This document shows positions 1 through 12,131 of a stretch of DNA of 55,592 bases, in pieces. Position numbers and translations under genes: made by a program. Where the stretch lies: positions 1-55,592 of the forward strand of contig NXFV01001909.1 in NCBI GenBank assembly GCA_002803225.1, read 5' to 3'. Position 1 is the first letter of the stretch, and each line of letters begins with the position of its first letter. The notes beneath the pieces were generated by a model that was given only the letters and a program-made list of their open reading frames with translations, ran no database searches and was not told the origin of the DNA. The DNA comes from Gamarada debralockiae. Taxonomy: Eukaryota; Ascomycota; Leotiomycetes; Helotiales; Hyphodiscaceae.

Positions 1-1248
1 GAGGAAAAGGAAAGCTCTAGAGCCTCACCGTGGTTGCCTACTTAAAACACCTATAGTTTGTGCCTCAGATAAAGCTCGTAAGCCTCACCCAGCGCTTGAG
101 TAACATAGACCTCGTCAAGTAGAGCCTACGCGGAGCTACGAGTTTGCTCTGTTTGTAAAGAACTTTTGCTTGCTTTGTTATAAACACCACAATTGAGACA
201 CTCACTTCAGTTGATCGCATTGGCTGGCTTAGAACTGGTAAGTGAGTGAGTGAATACGTGCGTGGAAACAGCGTGAGCCGTCAAGCCAGGCAACCCTGAA
301 GGGAGACGCTCGGCCAAGGGAGCAACAGCACAACCAGGACGAGGACAAGTCAGAGAGATTGTTAGTTTGCAATAAGATATAAAGTGCTAAGTAAGAAATT
401 TGAAGTTTAATGAGGAGTAAGTGAGGTCCGTCTGTAGACCGCATATTCCAGCAGTACGAAGGGAAGACTCAGGAATGGAAACGGCCAATCTTGCCGGAAT
501 CCAAAATGTAGGAAACCGACAGCGTCGATTGCGACATGAAACGAAACTTTTGAGATTAATGGATAGCGGAATGTGAATGTCCATAGAAAATTTAATACAT
601 CCCACTTCTGACGTGGATAAGCTTCGGGGACGAGACTGCTTCCACCGAATGAGCCAAAAAGTTAAGTTTTCTTGGCTTGTTGAAAGGGTTGATTAGCTTC
701 GTTATATAAAGCAATTTGAGTTGGCGAGTACTCTTGAAGTGAATCCCACAGCTTTCTATTGAAGTGAATTTTGCAAGAGCAGGATTGAAGTTAAGCAGGT
801 TCTTCAAATAAATAGTCTAAAGACACGCAATAGACTGTGAAAAAGGAGTTACATGGAGAGAACTCTTGAAGACGACGCTTCATATGTGCCCCCAAAATAC
901 GAGGCTCATCTCTCTTTAGGTATGACAGATTTCTCATTTATGTACGCTCATCCAGAATCCATACATACATTATCAACAAAATCCAACCCAAACTCCTAAT
1001 CGCTGTGCATCAGACCCAGAACCATCTCTATATACCCAAGTCTTATACACATGCACTCGTCGTCACAGCTTATACAGCATCCTTCATCTATCTTCGCCCT
1101 ATATGCGGCCATAGGAGAAGTTTTCGTGCCGTCATACCCCCGTAACCATAGCTTGCTGGAGCCAAATAACAGATGAGTGCGATTTCTGCTGGATTTGCTG
1201 GTCGGGGTAGAGTTTCGGCCGTACGAATGAAGTCTTAAATTCTCTTGC
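1..1248. other. unassigned left-end DNA
   Basis: No reading frame here has a recognisable domain, and the short open frames lack the codon regularity of the neighbouring genes. The last ~250 bases probably hold the 3' UTR of the minus-strand glucanase gene. The phrase AGCCTCACC recurs near positions 20 and 82, but I see no longer repeat. A gene entering from the left of the window cannot be excluded. Confidence 0.4.
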
Positions 1249-3312
1249 TTAATACGTTTCCGGCAGTCCAGAGAAACTCGGCACAGTCGAAGAACAGTTG
1301 AAATCCCTCTTATAAGCCAACTTAGGCAGAATCCCAGCCGCAAGACCAAGTTGGTAACTCCACTGCGTCGCGTCCTCTGTCACCCACGTCCAATAGAACC
1401 AGCCCCAACCTTTCTCGAAACTAGACATCTGCGCCTCGGCGAACATCAACAAGAATTGTTTGTAAGTATCGCTGTAGGAACTTCCATCTGCGTTTGCGAG
1501 TGAGCAAGAACACCTTGAATCTCGCGTCGGACAATCTGGGGAGAGAACTTGTGTAGACGAATCCCCGGAGGCGTATGTGCCCTCCCAACGATTTCCCCAG
1601 CCCACATTGTTGAGATATGTAGCACAGTCTGTGTCTGCTTGTGACCATTCCGCAAAGATCGTGGGCCCGAATCCAGTTGAGGTGTCCATGCTTTCCTCTG
1701 CTTGTTCGGTCCAGCCTGAACAGGCGTAACTGACTTTAGTCGTGTGGTTGTAGACAATTTGGCCGGCGTTGAAAATAACATATTGATGAGCATCGAGGAC
1801 CAAGTTATCATATCCAGTCAATTTCCCTTTCCAATTCCCCAGACCCTCAAAGCCATCACCGAAAACAACGTAGGCATTGACACCATTGTTCTTAACTATT
1901 TCGTAAGCGCTTGCTGTCCAGTTCAGAACGTCGGAAGTCGTGAGCGAAATCATTTTCGGCTCGTTTACAAGACCATAGAAAGCCACGATATTCTTGTATC
2001 GATCTTGAGCAAAGAATTGCGATAGCTGATTGTGGATATCGAGTGATCGTTGGGCATTCAATGTTCCGTCTGTTCCATTGAGCCAACCAATCGTCCCCTG
2101 CCGTCCACTGTGATTCCATCCATTTTGACTTCCAGGCAGACCGTGAACATCCAGGTTGATTCGAAGTCCATGCTTTCGAGCCCATTCAATACCTCTGAGG
2201 AGATAGCGCCATGAAGTCCGGAACACGTAAGGATCTCCATCGTACGTCACTACGGCCCAGTAGGAGAACGGTATCCGAACATGGTCGAGCCCCGCAGCAG
2301 CAATATCTATGAATGTTTGTTCGCTCACAAATGTTGCGTAATGCTTCTCTAAAACCGAGTTTGCCTTGTTTCCCAGATAACTAGTCAAGGTCCACTCATC
2401 GATAATTCCTAATTGCGAGTCGTAGTTGAATAATGACGGTGTGATGAAAGGCTCAATCGATAGCCAGCCTCCCAAGTTTACCCCACGTGCTGGTAGATCT
2501 GCGTAGGAGCCCCATGGACTGGAAATAGGAGGTGTGTTTGAATTTGCACTCTTCGAATCATCCCATGTCGAGTTCAATCCCATGAGTGGTAGTCCTCCAA
2601 CTGTATCATTTGTGTATGTGACATTGAAGTCAGACGTATCGTACCAGGTAAATGGATCTAAGTATGTTCCTCTTGCTGCTGCCGGGATATCTGTTTCTGA
2701 CATCCCATTCAAATTCGAATTGGAAGGGCTTCCAGTTTCGTTTGTTGTGGAACCCGAACTTGCGTCTGATGATTTATGTTTTTGGCTGACGACGACAGCG
2801 ACAATTATGATAATGAGAGCAATGACAGCTCCGATACCGATCCAGATCCCTGATAACACAAGTCAGTTCCGATCTTAGCATTATCCGGAAGGCAACCTAC
2901 ATAATCGCTTCTTCTTGAACCGAGCCTCTTCATCCCTATGGTGTCTGTCTCCTCCCCTAAGACCCCTCAATCTTCCACTATCTCCTTCTTCAAGAAGAGC
3001 TCCGCTGACGACCCTCCGCTTCTTCCTTTTATGTTGCCTCCGACTTTTTTCTACCACAATCTTCTCATCTACAGCCTCCCGTTGTCGTTTCCGCCTTGCT
3101 TTCTTCGGTGTTGTCTCTCGACTGGCGGCTTGTTGATTGAGTCGATCTAGCTTTAACAATGCATCCGCAGATAAAGACTGCGAATTTGCTTCAGAAGCTG
3201 TGACACGCGCTCTTGATTTTCGTGGACTTTGGGTATGGGATCTTCGTCTATCGCGATCGTGATGATGGGCTCGGTCCCGAGGTCGTGGTCGTGGTGACTC
3301 CCGCGGAGCCAT
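1249..3312 (-). CDS. exgD: membrane-anchored exo-1,3-beta-glucanase (GH5, ExgD type)
   Basis: The enzyme releases glucose from non-reducing ends of beta-1,3-glucan and probably acts in cell-wall remodelling at the outer face of the plasma membrane. I join exon 1 (3312-2901) to exon 2 (2849-1249) across a 51-bp intron with GTAGGT...ATCAG ends; the phases fit and give 670 residues. Residues 1-137 are an Arg/His/Lys-rich cytoplasmic tail, followed by one hydrophobic helix (about 138-163), so this is a type II membrane protein. The GH5 domain starts at ARGVNLGGWLSIEPF. The likely acid/base is Glu434 in VNEPK and the nucleophile is Glu538 in IFAEWSQ. The layout of basic tail, one membrane segment and GH5 matches Aspergillus ExgD. 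It is divergent from the E1-beta gene. If exon 1 were left out, the protein would begin at the membrane helix, which is a likely automatic-annotation error. Confidence 0.93.
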
Positions 3313-3649
3313 TCTCTATGTTGTCTCAATTCGGAAGGGATATTGTTATGATTCTTTGGAATGTGCGCTTGGTTAAATCGATGAGAATGAGTTTAGAAAT
3401 GAATTCTGGGTCCATTTTCTGGTGCCACGAGTCCTATCTCGAAATCTTGTTTTCGATTTGTTGTTGGTTAACCTGGTAACGTTATCGACAAGAGCACGTG
3501 CCGATAAGAAAGTTGTGGAGGATACCGCTTAGAGCCGGCTCAGCGATTGTCGATTCTGGGGAAGCTTGCTGACTGTCTCATTTTATTGATCACAATGTAG
3601 AACACCATCATGACTTTTTTTACTCTTAGAGTACCACTTTTCACTCAAA
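3313..3649. promoter_or_regulatory. shared divergent promoter, glucanase / E1-beta
   Basis: This 337-bp gap separates the start codons of two divergent genes, so it must hold both promoters. Within 27 bp it contains TTATC (3482-3486), CACGTG (3495-3500) and GATAAG (3503-3508): two oppositely oriented GATA cores around an E-box. GATA sites are bound by AreA/Nit2-type nitrogen regulators and CACGTG by bHLH factors such as Cbf1. Control of the amino-acid-catabolic E1-beta gene by nitrogen status is inference. Confidence 0.5.
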
Positions 3650-4953
3650 ATGCGAATACCGGCTAGAATCCCAAGAGGCTTTGTCTCAATTTCTCGAACA
3701 ACCCAGAATATCTCCAACCCTCAAAGGCACCGTCCCTACTCAACCCACCCCCCAAAAGCCCGCCTCAACGTCCCTATAGACTACTCCACAACCCCGCTCC
3801 TCGCCCACAGTTCTCAATCCGCTCTCCAGAACCTCGAACTGCCCCCAGAAATACGCAATGGCACAACCAAACGCATGAACCTCTTCCAGTCGATCAACGA
3901 TGCTCTCTCCCTTGCTCTCGCTGCCGATGATTCGGTACTTCTTTTTGGAGAGGATGTTGCATTTGGAGGAGTTTTCCGCTGCAGCATGAATCTCGCAGAG
4001 AATTTTGGGGCTGAGAGAGTCTTCAATACACCGTTGAGTGAGCAGGGAATTGTTGGATTTGCGATTGGTGCGGCGGCTGAGGGCATGAAAGCTGTGGCTG
4101 AAATACAGTTTGCGGATTATGTATATCCGGCCTTTGATCAATTGGTTAATGAGGCTGCGAAGTTTAGATATAGGGATGGGACGGAAGGGAGACATGTGGG
4201 AGGGTTGACTGTTAGGATGCCTTGTGGTGGCGTTGGACATGGAGCATTGTGAGTATTCAAGAGTCTGTCTCTGGACTTGAAACTGACGACAGGCAGGTAT
4301 CATTCGCAATCACCAGAAAGTCTCTTCACACATATACCGGGTCTGCGAGTAATCATGCCGAGATCTCCCATACAAGCTAAAGGCTTGCTCCTTTCAGCGA
4401 TTACTAGCAACGATCCATGCATCTTCATGGAACCAAAAGCTCTTTATCGAGCTGCCGTCGAGCAGGTCCCAACAGCTTCATATACTTTACCACTTTCGAA
4501 GGCCGAGATTTTGAAAGAAGGAAGCGATTTGTCTGTCGTCTCTTACGGGCACCCTCTCTATACGTGCAGCGCTGCGATTGAGAAGGCGGAAAGGGATCTC
4601 GGTATCAGCATTGAGTTGATAGATCTGAGGACGGTGTATCCTTGGGACAAAGAGTCCGTTTTGAAGAGTGTGAGGAAGACTGGAAGGTGTCTTGTGGTTC
4701 ATGAGAGTATGATCAGTGCTGGTATCGGAGCAGAGGTTGCTGCTAGTATCCAAGAGGACAAGGAGACATTTTTGAGATTAGAAGCTCCGGTTATGAGAGT
4801 GGCTGGATGGGATGTCCACATGGCGTTGATGTTTGAGAGGTTCAATATACCAGACGTCGCAAGTAAGTTCGCTGTTTCCCCTCAAGAAGTTATCATTATC
4901 ACTAACATTCTGTAGGGGTGTACGATACGATAAAGAAAGCCATAGAATACTGA
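3650..4953 (+). CDS. branched-chain 2-oxoacid dehydrogenase E1 subunit beta, mitochondrial
   Basis: This is the beta subunit of the thiamine-diphosphate-dependent E1 component that decarboxylates the 2-oxo acids of valine, leucine and isoleucine in the mitochondrial matrix. Exons are 3650-4248, 4297-4862 and 4916-4953; introns of 48 and 53 bp have GTGAGT/CAG and GTAAGT/TAG ends. The total is 400 residues, close to the roughly 390 of animal BCKDHB. The N-terminus ([16 protein letters not shown]) is a typical Arg/Ser mitochondrial presequence. Family blocks are clear: [37 protein letters not shown], then GHGALYHSQSPE spanning intron 1. The last exon supplies only 12 residues (ending KKAIEY) and would be missed by simple ORF calling. 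The alpha subunit is not in this window. An AATAAA lies at 5005-5010. Pyruvate dehydrogenase E1-beta is the nearest alternative, but [21 protein letters not shown] favours the branched-chain enzyme. Confidence 0.95.
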
Positions 4954-5379
4954 GGTAAATGAGACGGTGGACTGAAGACCCTAGCCAAAGAGTTCAATTA
5001 GAAAAATAAATTTCAGTGATGACCGGATGTGACTTCATAGATTGTCCATGCTAGGGCTTTGAGGTAGCTCTGCCACTCAGTGAAACGCAAACCGAAAGAA
5101 CAGGGTACAGAATCAAGATCCGTATCCCCTTTGGTAAAGTTGGATGTTATAGTATTGTAACACGAAATGGCCGTTCAAACTGCCAATCCGGCCTTGAAAT
5201 AACCACAGAACTTATGAAATAAAACGCGATTTAAAGGGGTCAGTCACGTGTATGCGGGGTGTACTCGCTTCCGCCTCATCACTTCTGATTCGTCTCCACT
5301 TTCTCCATCACCAGAATCAACACGCTGCAGCCAGATCAAGAGGTAATCGCGCAAGTCGAGACGCCTTCATTGACCTACA
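4954..5379. promoter_or_regulatory. 3' region of E1-beta and promoter of capping protein gene
   Basis: No gene is seen here. The left half holds a probable polyadenylation signal (AATAAA, 5005-5010) for the E1-beta gene. A TCACGTG E-box lies at 5244-5250, about 130 bp before the start codon of the capping protein gene, a usual distance for a fungal promoter element. Confidence 0.4.
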
Positions 5380-6503
5380 ATGGCCTCACAGCTCGCCACA
5401 GTCTCTGCTTTCGTGGAAGGGGCTCCTCCAGGAGAGGTAAATTATCCTTCTTGCCTAGTATGAAACTCGCTGACCCCTCCAAGCTCGCAGATGTCATTGC
5501 AGGTACAGGCCAACCACCCAACCACAGGCGATGGATGAAATACTGAAGCTTGGAATTAGATATCAAGGCGCTTACGGTCTCGAGTCCCACCATAATTTCG
5601 CAGCTTGGGCCAGCGTTCGAGAAATACAACGAGGAACAATTCGCGACAGTTAAGCTGCCTGGTAGCAGTCAAAATGTTGGTCTAGCCTCGCAGATCCGGA
5701 ACGGGTGGATGCTGATATTGTCTTGCAGGTCATAGTCAGCTCGCACAACTCCCTGGGAGATGGAAGATATTACGATGTTGAGAGCTCATCCAGCTTCGCT
5801 TTCGATCACAGCACACAGGTACATTCAGGAACCGGGTCGGGAAGCAACATAGAGGCTGATGAAGAATAGAAAGCCAGTGGAGCCCAGAGCTACGTTTTGG
5901 AAAGTAGTCAATCAGATCTTGTGTAAGGTACCAGCCTCCTCTCAAGCAAATGGAATGCTGACATCTCGCAGCAAGTCACTCCTGAAATCCTTAGGTACCC
6001 ACGTCAAGGAACATTATCCCAATGCCTCATATGGCGTCTACCCGATTGAAAACGACTCGAAGATCGCAATCCTCGTCGTTGCAAACAAATACAGCCCCAA
6101 CAACTTCTGGTCAGTCCCCATCTCTTCCACTACCTCCAAGGCTAATGAAACTAGGAATGGACGCTGGCGCTCACTCTACATCTACGACCCCTCATCCTCC
6201 TCCTTAGCCGGCAGCCTCAAAGTCGATGTGCACTACTATGAAGATGGCAACGTACGCCTATTGACCAACAAGCCCGTCTCATCATCGATATCTTCGGCTT
6301 CTGCTACCACGATTGTTAGGGAGATTACTGTTGCAGAGAAGAAGTATCAGGAGGAACTGAACAAGGGGTTCAATAACTTGAGTGAAGGGGCTTTTAAGGG
6401 CTTGAGGAGACAATTACCGATTACGAGACAGAAGATTGAGTGGGATAAGATTGCGGGATACAGACTTGGTCAAGATATTGGGGGCGGAAGCACGAAGAGA
6501 TAG
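5380..6503 (+). CDS. cap1: F-actin-capping protein subunit alpha
   Basis: This is the alpha subunit of the CapZ heterodimer, which caps actin barbed ends in cortical patches. Seven exons are needed: 5380-5436, 5484-5502, 5560-5675, 5729-5818, 5870-5922, 5972-6109 and 6155-6503, giving 273 residues, the normal family length. Diagnostic stretches are FVEGAPPGE joined to LADVIADIKAL across two introns, LPGSSQN joined to VIVSSHN, YPNASYGVYPI, and KYSPNNFW joined to NGRWRS. The C-terminal actin-binding tail follows. Exon 2 is only 19 nt. The donor after SQN is GTTGGT, a weak site, so the 3' end of exon 3 is the least certain junction. The last intron (45 bp) is a multiple of three and free of stops, so a reading frame runs through it; family conservation shows that it must be removed. 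Confidence 0.93.
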
Positions 6504-7562
6504 TTGTGATAGTTACTGGACTATAAAGATATGTTGTCAGGCCCAATGTATGGAGGGACCTTCGGAAGATGAAATAACTTTTCCAAGGAAGCTTGCTCAA
6601 GTTATCTCAATCAGTTGTCTTTCCTGTGAGACCTAGTTTTCTCTTTGACCGAGTTCTCCTATTCCTGCTTTTGCAACAGAGACCCTGAACTCAGCTCACA
6701 ACACCACTTTCTCATCCAAAATACTTAATAAATCTTCCCCAAATTCTCAGGCTTCCCATTGGTGGTCCAGACAAAAGGCCAAAAGAGGAGAAAGGCTCCG
6801 CAGATCTGGACGTCGGGGGTAGATCGCGGAATCAGCCTGCGGATATCTTCCGCGGCAGTCAAAGCATGAATCTGAACATCTGCACCACCTTGATCGGTTG
6901 CGGGGGAACACCCTTCCCGTCATGATCTGGCTGACTAATGCGACTCGGGATGGCAATTCTCGGCTTCCGCTCATACTGTAGGGTAATGAAATTCATGTGC
7001 TCAAAATGTGCCCTCTCGCACGGCTAATGATTCCCGGCCCCCCCTCTACACCCAAATTTTGACTGTATGCCTTGCCGTTGATTTTCAGGCACCAACTTGC
7101 CGTCAAGTCCTACTTCTACTATGGAAAGACCGCCCTTAAGCCCGATGAAAGGGGGGTAGGGGTTCCCCCGGCCCGAATAGGCGTCAGTCACGACAATTTC
7201 GTAGTTTGGTTGAGATATAAAGTCATAAAGTTTGGTGGTTTAAGGGCCTCCCGCACCGCCTTGCAAAAATAAGACGAGAACGAGCCAATAGAATCGAAGG
7301 TTATGCCAATTTATCTATCACGTGACCGTAAAGACTTGCCGAAAACAGTTTGGGAATCGGGAGTGCAATAATAACTTTCGGAAGCCTATCTTAAACTTGT
7401 ACAACGAACCCGCAACCTCACATACTGTTCTTTCCAGCTGCATTCTCTTTGGTCCTTCCCATTCGATTCACAGCGTCCGCATTGATCAATTTCGAAACTC
7501 GGAATACGATAGAGTGAAGAATTACAGCATATACACATTCCACAGACCTCAACACAGTCAGC
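6504..7562. other. intergenic, promoter of cytochrome b5 gene
   Basis: No supported gene is found in this 1.06 kb. The left part is the 3' region of the capping-protein gene (AATAAA near 6726). The right part contains a perfect TCACGTGA palindrome at 7318-7325, about 240 bp before the cytochrome b5 start, and G-rich blocks including a GGGGTTCCCC palindrome at 7159-7168. Confidence 0.4.
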
Positions 7563-8326
7563 ATGTCGAAGGAACTCACGTACGCGGAAATCTCTGCGCA
7601 TTCGGGGAAGAAGGATCTGTATGTGGTGATTCATGATAAGGTTTATGATGCTAGCAGCTTCGTTGATGAGCATCCGTGAGTTCACAGTTTCATTTATCTG
7701 TTGAGGCAGACAAGATAGGAGATGGGGATACTTTGTCACTTTCGCGGACAGCGGATATTAGCAGAGTAAGGAAGAGGACGTATACGTCATGTATCGAATA
7801 CCAGATCTCTTAGGTTGGATGATGAAAATTCAGTCTCTGAGCACAAGATCAACTTCCTGTGATTCCAGCCTGATTACTCCCACTCCTATCTTGCTCCCTC
7901 ACATCATCTCACTCAAACAATACGGTTGCAGACAGACTGCTAACATATCTGCAGAGGTGGAGAGGAAGTTCTGCTCGATGTCGGTGGACAAGACGCAACT
8001 GAAGCTTTCGAGGATGTCGGACACAGCGACGAGGCACGAGAGATCCTTGACGGTCTGTTGATCGGAACATTGAAGCGCCAGGTACGATTTTCTCCCTCCA
8101 GCAACCATCTTCTTCATGTTCTCTTTCTTATCAGAGCAAACTGCTGACATTTTTCTACAAATAGGAGGGAGACCCAAAGCCTAAGGTCGCACAGGTAACT
8201 CCCACTACCTCCACTTCCTCCACTTCTTCTGGCATGGGCATCGGTCTCTACGCTGTCATTCTTCTCGGTGGTGCTGCGGCTTTCGGTGCATACAAGTACA
8301 TGCAGAGTCAGGAGGGCAAGGCATAG
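7563..8326 (+). CDS. cyb5: cytochrome b5, tail-anchored (endoplasmic reticulum)
   Basis: This is a small haem protein that passes electrons to fatty-acid desaturases, sterol enzymes and P450s on the ER surface. Exons are 7563-7675, 7955-8081 and 8165-8326, giving 133 residues. The haem-ligand histidines are His37 in the HPGG motif, which is split by intron 1 between the codon bases of the proline, and His61 in GHSDEA. The body has the usual [22 protein letters not shown] and [17 protein letters not shown] Thr/Ser linker ([10 protein letters not shown]) precedes a single C-terminal hydrophobic helix of about 20 residues and a short basic end, the layout of a tail-anchored ER protein. The first intron is unusually long for this window at 279 bp; I found no coding segment in it. 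The second is 83 bp. Confidence 0.95.
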
Positions 8327-9026
8327 ATTATAGAAGGAGCGTTTGCATGGATGATAGGGAATTTTGAGGTGGTGCGTACGTGACAACATGGTAGAAGGGA
8401 AGATGAAGAGGGGCACATTTGCTGCATGTTCTCTATACCGTCTAATAGACACTTTTTCAAATATTTCCATTGAAATGGTCCATTCTGGTGAATTTGGAAG
8501 TCCTGGGTTTCTGCGGTTTGGGATTGAACCTCTTGGTTGCCTAATTGGCTCCCTGGAGGTTTGCATTCCCTAACTATCTTGCCATGTCCACTTGTTTTGT
8601 TCACCAGGATAGCAATGCTGAAGCTCTCACTGACTCCCAAAGCCAAGCAGGTGTCTTTTCAAACTTGACAGTGAGAGTATACAGGCATCTTCTGGGAAAT
8701 AATGGCGCGATCTTAAGAATATCATAAACGCTTGGAGTAGCGTGTAGGACATGACTATATCTTTTGCTAGACATAAACACAATATCACCTACAGTAGGCC
8801 AGATTTCAATAAGGATAGAGGCAGCGTTCCATAAAGAATCAAGAATTGTACGTTTCAGCCCACCAATGCCTATTCCCAAACGCCATGCTCATGCAGCGAA
8901 CTTCGTTGCCCGTATTGACACCACAATTGACATAGACAAGCCACTACAACCAGCCTCAACACCACAATGGCCACACCGAATATCACCTGCTTCCACCTTG
9001 CAATTCCAAGCCCCCAACATATATCG
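8327..9026. other. convergent 3' regions
   Basis: This 700-bp stretch lies between the 3' ends of cytochrome b5 (+) and the RING gene (-). It holds only short frames without recognisable domains and is taken as untranslated and spacer DNA. Confidence 0.4.
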
Positions 9027-9671
9027 TCACGCATACATACCCTCATAATCCTCCTCATCCTCCTCATCATCATCCTTAGCCTTAACAACCTCCTTCTTCT
9101 TCATCAAATCCTTCCTATCAAGCGGACATGTCCCATTAAGCCTCAACCACGGCCCAACACAATCCAAATCAAACCGATGCGTCTTATGACACGGCAACTC
9201 CACCACAAGACAATATTCATCATCCAAAAAACACTCGCCACAAATCGGACAACTATCACTCTTCTTCAACTCCTTCCTAGGTACCCTATCCAAAGCATCC
9301 AAATAACTCTGTGGTACTCCTTCCACGGTTGAAGGAGGGGAATCGATGTTTGATTGGATGTATTCGATTAAGATATCGAGAAATGCAGCGTTTTGCTCGC
9401 TGGGCGCGTTTTGGCGGAGGGAATAGTATTGGTCTTGGAGGAGACGATTTGCTGCGGCGACGTCAACGGGTGTGGGTGTGGCGTGGGGATTGTTGTGTGT
9501 GTGGGTGGGCGTGGAGTCGGTTGTTACTTGGGAGAGATGGTTGAAGAAACTGCTCATTGAGGGGCGGCGGGTGCGGGTTTTGGGCTTGTCTTTGATGCCG
9601 TGCTCGACTGGAGGTGTTAGTGGGGTTGGAATTGGGGAGGAGGTGCAATTACCTTCGTAGGGAGTTGCCAT
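9027..9671 (-). CDS. RING-H2 zinc-finger protein, probable E3 ubiquitin ligase
   Basis: A C-terminal RING finger is visible: CPICGECF, then CLVVELPCHKTHRFDLDCV, WLRLNGTCPLDR. The Cys/His order and the WL..N.TCPLDR end are those of RING-H2 E3 ligases, which recruit an E2 enzyme. The rest of the chain is low-complexity, with an acidic C-terminus (DDDEEDEEDYEG). The open frame is 214 residues, but a probable intron sits right after the first six codons: 9652-9608, 45 bp, GTAATT donor, CACTAAC branch, CCTCCAG acceptor. It is in frame and stop-free, so both forms can be translated. I prefer the spliced 199-residue form, exons 9671-9653 and 9607-9027, because the branch site is consensus. The substrate is unknown. 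Confidence 0.85.
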   Translation of the reverse strand: MATPYEGNCTSSPIPTPLTPPVEHGIKDKPKTRTRRPSMSSFFNHLSQVTTDSTPTHTHNNPHATPTPVDVAAANRLLQDQYYSLRQNAPSEQNAAFLDILIEYIQSNIDSPPSTVEGVPQSYLDALDRVPRKELKKSDSCPICGECFLDDEYCLVVELPCHKTHRFDLDCVGPWLRLNGTCPLDRKDLMKKKEVVKAKDDDEEDEEDYEGMYA

Positions 9672-12131
9672 TGCGGTGATTGATCTTTTGAAGCTTTGGG
9701 AAGAGAAGTTGTTTATTGGAATTGACAGATTGGAACTTTGGAGAAGAGAATGAGTTGAAGTAGTTTAAGAAGTGTAACTATCTGAACAGGCAAGCAAGCA
9801 CACGCGTTGGAGTTGAAGATTCGCTTACCGTATTAGTGCGAGGCTGAGGATGCAAGGCTGTCACATTGCACAAGAACGAAGGTAATTGAAGCAGCTAAAC
9901 AGTCGTCAAAGCTAGGCTATCTCTTCAAAACTTTCATATTGCAACATTAAAGCATTGGGTTGGAATAGGCGTAGTTCCGCTATCAAACAGAAATTGAAAA
10001 ATGCCATTACAAATTTGTGGCGTAAGTCACTTCCTCAACTTCAAGTAGATATAGTAGAGGAGGCTTTCAACTTCCGACATGTGGAGGGGGTTTGAGTTCT
10101 CAATTTTTCTTTCTTCTGGTAGCTGTGTATTCAAGCTTGTCGACGCAGATATTTCAGAACATATCTCAGGTTTTGCATGCGATGCAAAAGAAGTTTCGCG
10201 GTGAGTTGATCTACTAACGGCGAGTTATGTACCTAGCCATAAGCTGCGACCACGGTTAGCGATCCCTAATTTCTTCCTCTTTCGCTGGGTCTCATCTTCG
10301 TCCTCGTCCTCGCCTACCATGTTGTGCAATCAGATGTAGGGTACAGCTAATACAAGTACCACGCCGCCAGAGCTTCAAACTGCACGTTCAACCCAGCATC
10401 TGATCAATACGGCGCCAGTGCGTGACACTGCTCGCTTGGAAAGTCAATCTTTGGACACGTTCCTCACAGAAAGAGAGACTCTAGAGAATCTGACAGCATC
10501 GCCGCACTAGTAAATCGACAAGAGAGAGCTCTGTTTGTGAGATGGAGATGGCACAGTGAGCGAAATCAGCCTTTCAACCAGGAAGTTCGTTCTTTTAGCC
10601 GATCTCAACTATCCCAGTCGACTCCTGATGCATCAGGATCTGTAACACTCAAACTGCTCGGTATCGAATACCTAGTTCAATCTACAAGATGCGTGTGACT
10701 TGTTGCTATATGAAATCCGCTTTCACTTCCAACACCACAACTGGGCTTGCGCCTAGCGTCTATTCTGATCTGCGGGGGCGTCTCTTGTGAGACCCGTGGA
10801 CGATGGTCAAGGTGCCAAGCGGGAACTGACCCTTCATGCATGATATAGCAAGAAGCCGAATCTTTTCTCCCCTTCAAAGTTTTTGCGTACTTGCTCTGTT
10901 GTGCTGTTCTCTCGAGGCAGATTTGTTTCCCGTCACAATATTACACAAAGTAAACAGCTTAGAGCTTAGCATGAACCTCCCCTTGACAAGTAACAGGTAA
11001 AGTTCCTGTCCCCTTGAGAGCTGCAAATCTGTCTCCAGTGTTAAGTAATGAGATCGCTTGGAGACTTTCAATTTGGGGCCCGATCTTGATTTCGGGATTT
11101 CTTGTGGCGGCTCCGTCTGTTGGATGCTAGCCAGCTGAGCCTTCGAGTATCGAGCTTTCAATGCGCCTCTGATGCAACAGCTGAACAGCAGGCAAGAAAA
11201 TAACATGAGTCGTTTTATTGCTCATGTACTCAGATGCATCTCCATGCTTTCATTCGTTGTCAATTCGCCCTCTCGCAATGTCAACCCCAGGCATGTCCGA
11301 AGATTGGTTGCCCATGATAAATGTTACAAAGAATGTGCCTCTTTTAACTTGAAGAGTCTGTTTTGCAACTTTGAAAAGGATTTGACACAAGAACACCAGT
11401 GTAATGCCTGCCTTGTGAACTCCGCAGGAGCCAGACAACTTCTCACTCTCTCACGTGGCCTTGATGTTGGTTTATCACTGCAACCTGACATGAGATGATC
11501 ACCAAAGACCCTTGTCGAGATCCAACAAACTTTGCCGCAAGGCTGACATTGAGCCCCTTTGCACTGTACTTTGAGACCCTACGCTCAAAGTCAGGGACCT
11601 CACATCATTGTTTGGAACTCCAGAATTGAGGCGTATGCAAAGCCTTTTCGTTGGCCATTCGTAGGGCAAGTTCGCGTGTCTGCTTGCTTATCCAAGTTCA
11701 CGACATCTCTCGAGGCTCTTTAGTCTCTTTTCTGAAAGGATCTTCTCGATCAGCCCACAATGATCTTTCCAATTTTTGTCTTGGAATTAGACACGTCAAA
11801 TTAATCTTTCAACTTTTATCCCTCAATTAACCCTTTGACCTCACTGCGACGTCGAACTTCAAGATGTCTACCTCGATAAAGCTTACATCCAAGTCTTAGA
11901 AACCCCAACGTTCTACCCGGGTATCCTAGTGGCACTGGCACGTGCCCAACTCTGGCACGCTTCAATTCTTCGACATATCACGTGCTAACGTTTTCCATCA
12001 TTCCAGCCAGAAGCTTTCTGAATTCCATCAAGAGCGCCAAGGCCGGCTCTCCCTAAACCCATTCCGTAATATCTACTCCATGGGTCAAAGATTATTCATT
12101 TGAAAGGAAAGAGCCACTCACCATAAATTCC
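9672..12131. other. long intergenic region with E-box group
   Basis: No frame in these 2.46 kb is convincing. The largest (66-110 codons near 10.7-11.5 kb) show no domain and overlap on both strands. CACGTG occurs at 11452-11457, 11939-11944 (inside the 10-bp palindrome GGCACGTGCC) and 11979-11984. The left ~200 bp should be promoter and leader of the RING gene. Confidence 0.4.

Noticed and set aside
2534..2878. 114-codon plus-strand frame over the 5' part of the glucanase
   Set aside because: It is an antisense shadow of the glucanase exon, whose catalytic residues are conserved.
9672..12131. several 60-110-codon frames in the long gap
   Set aside because: They overlap on both strands, lack motifs and cannot be joined at good splice sites.
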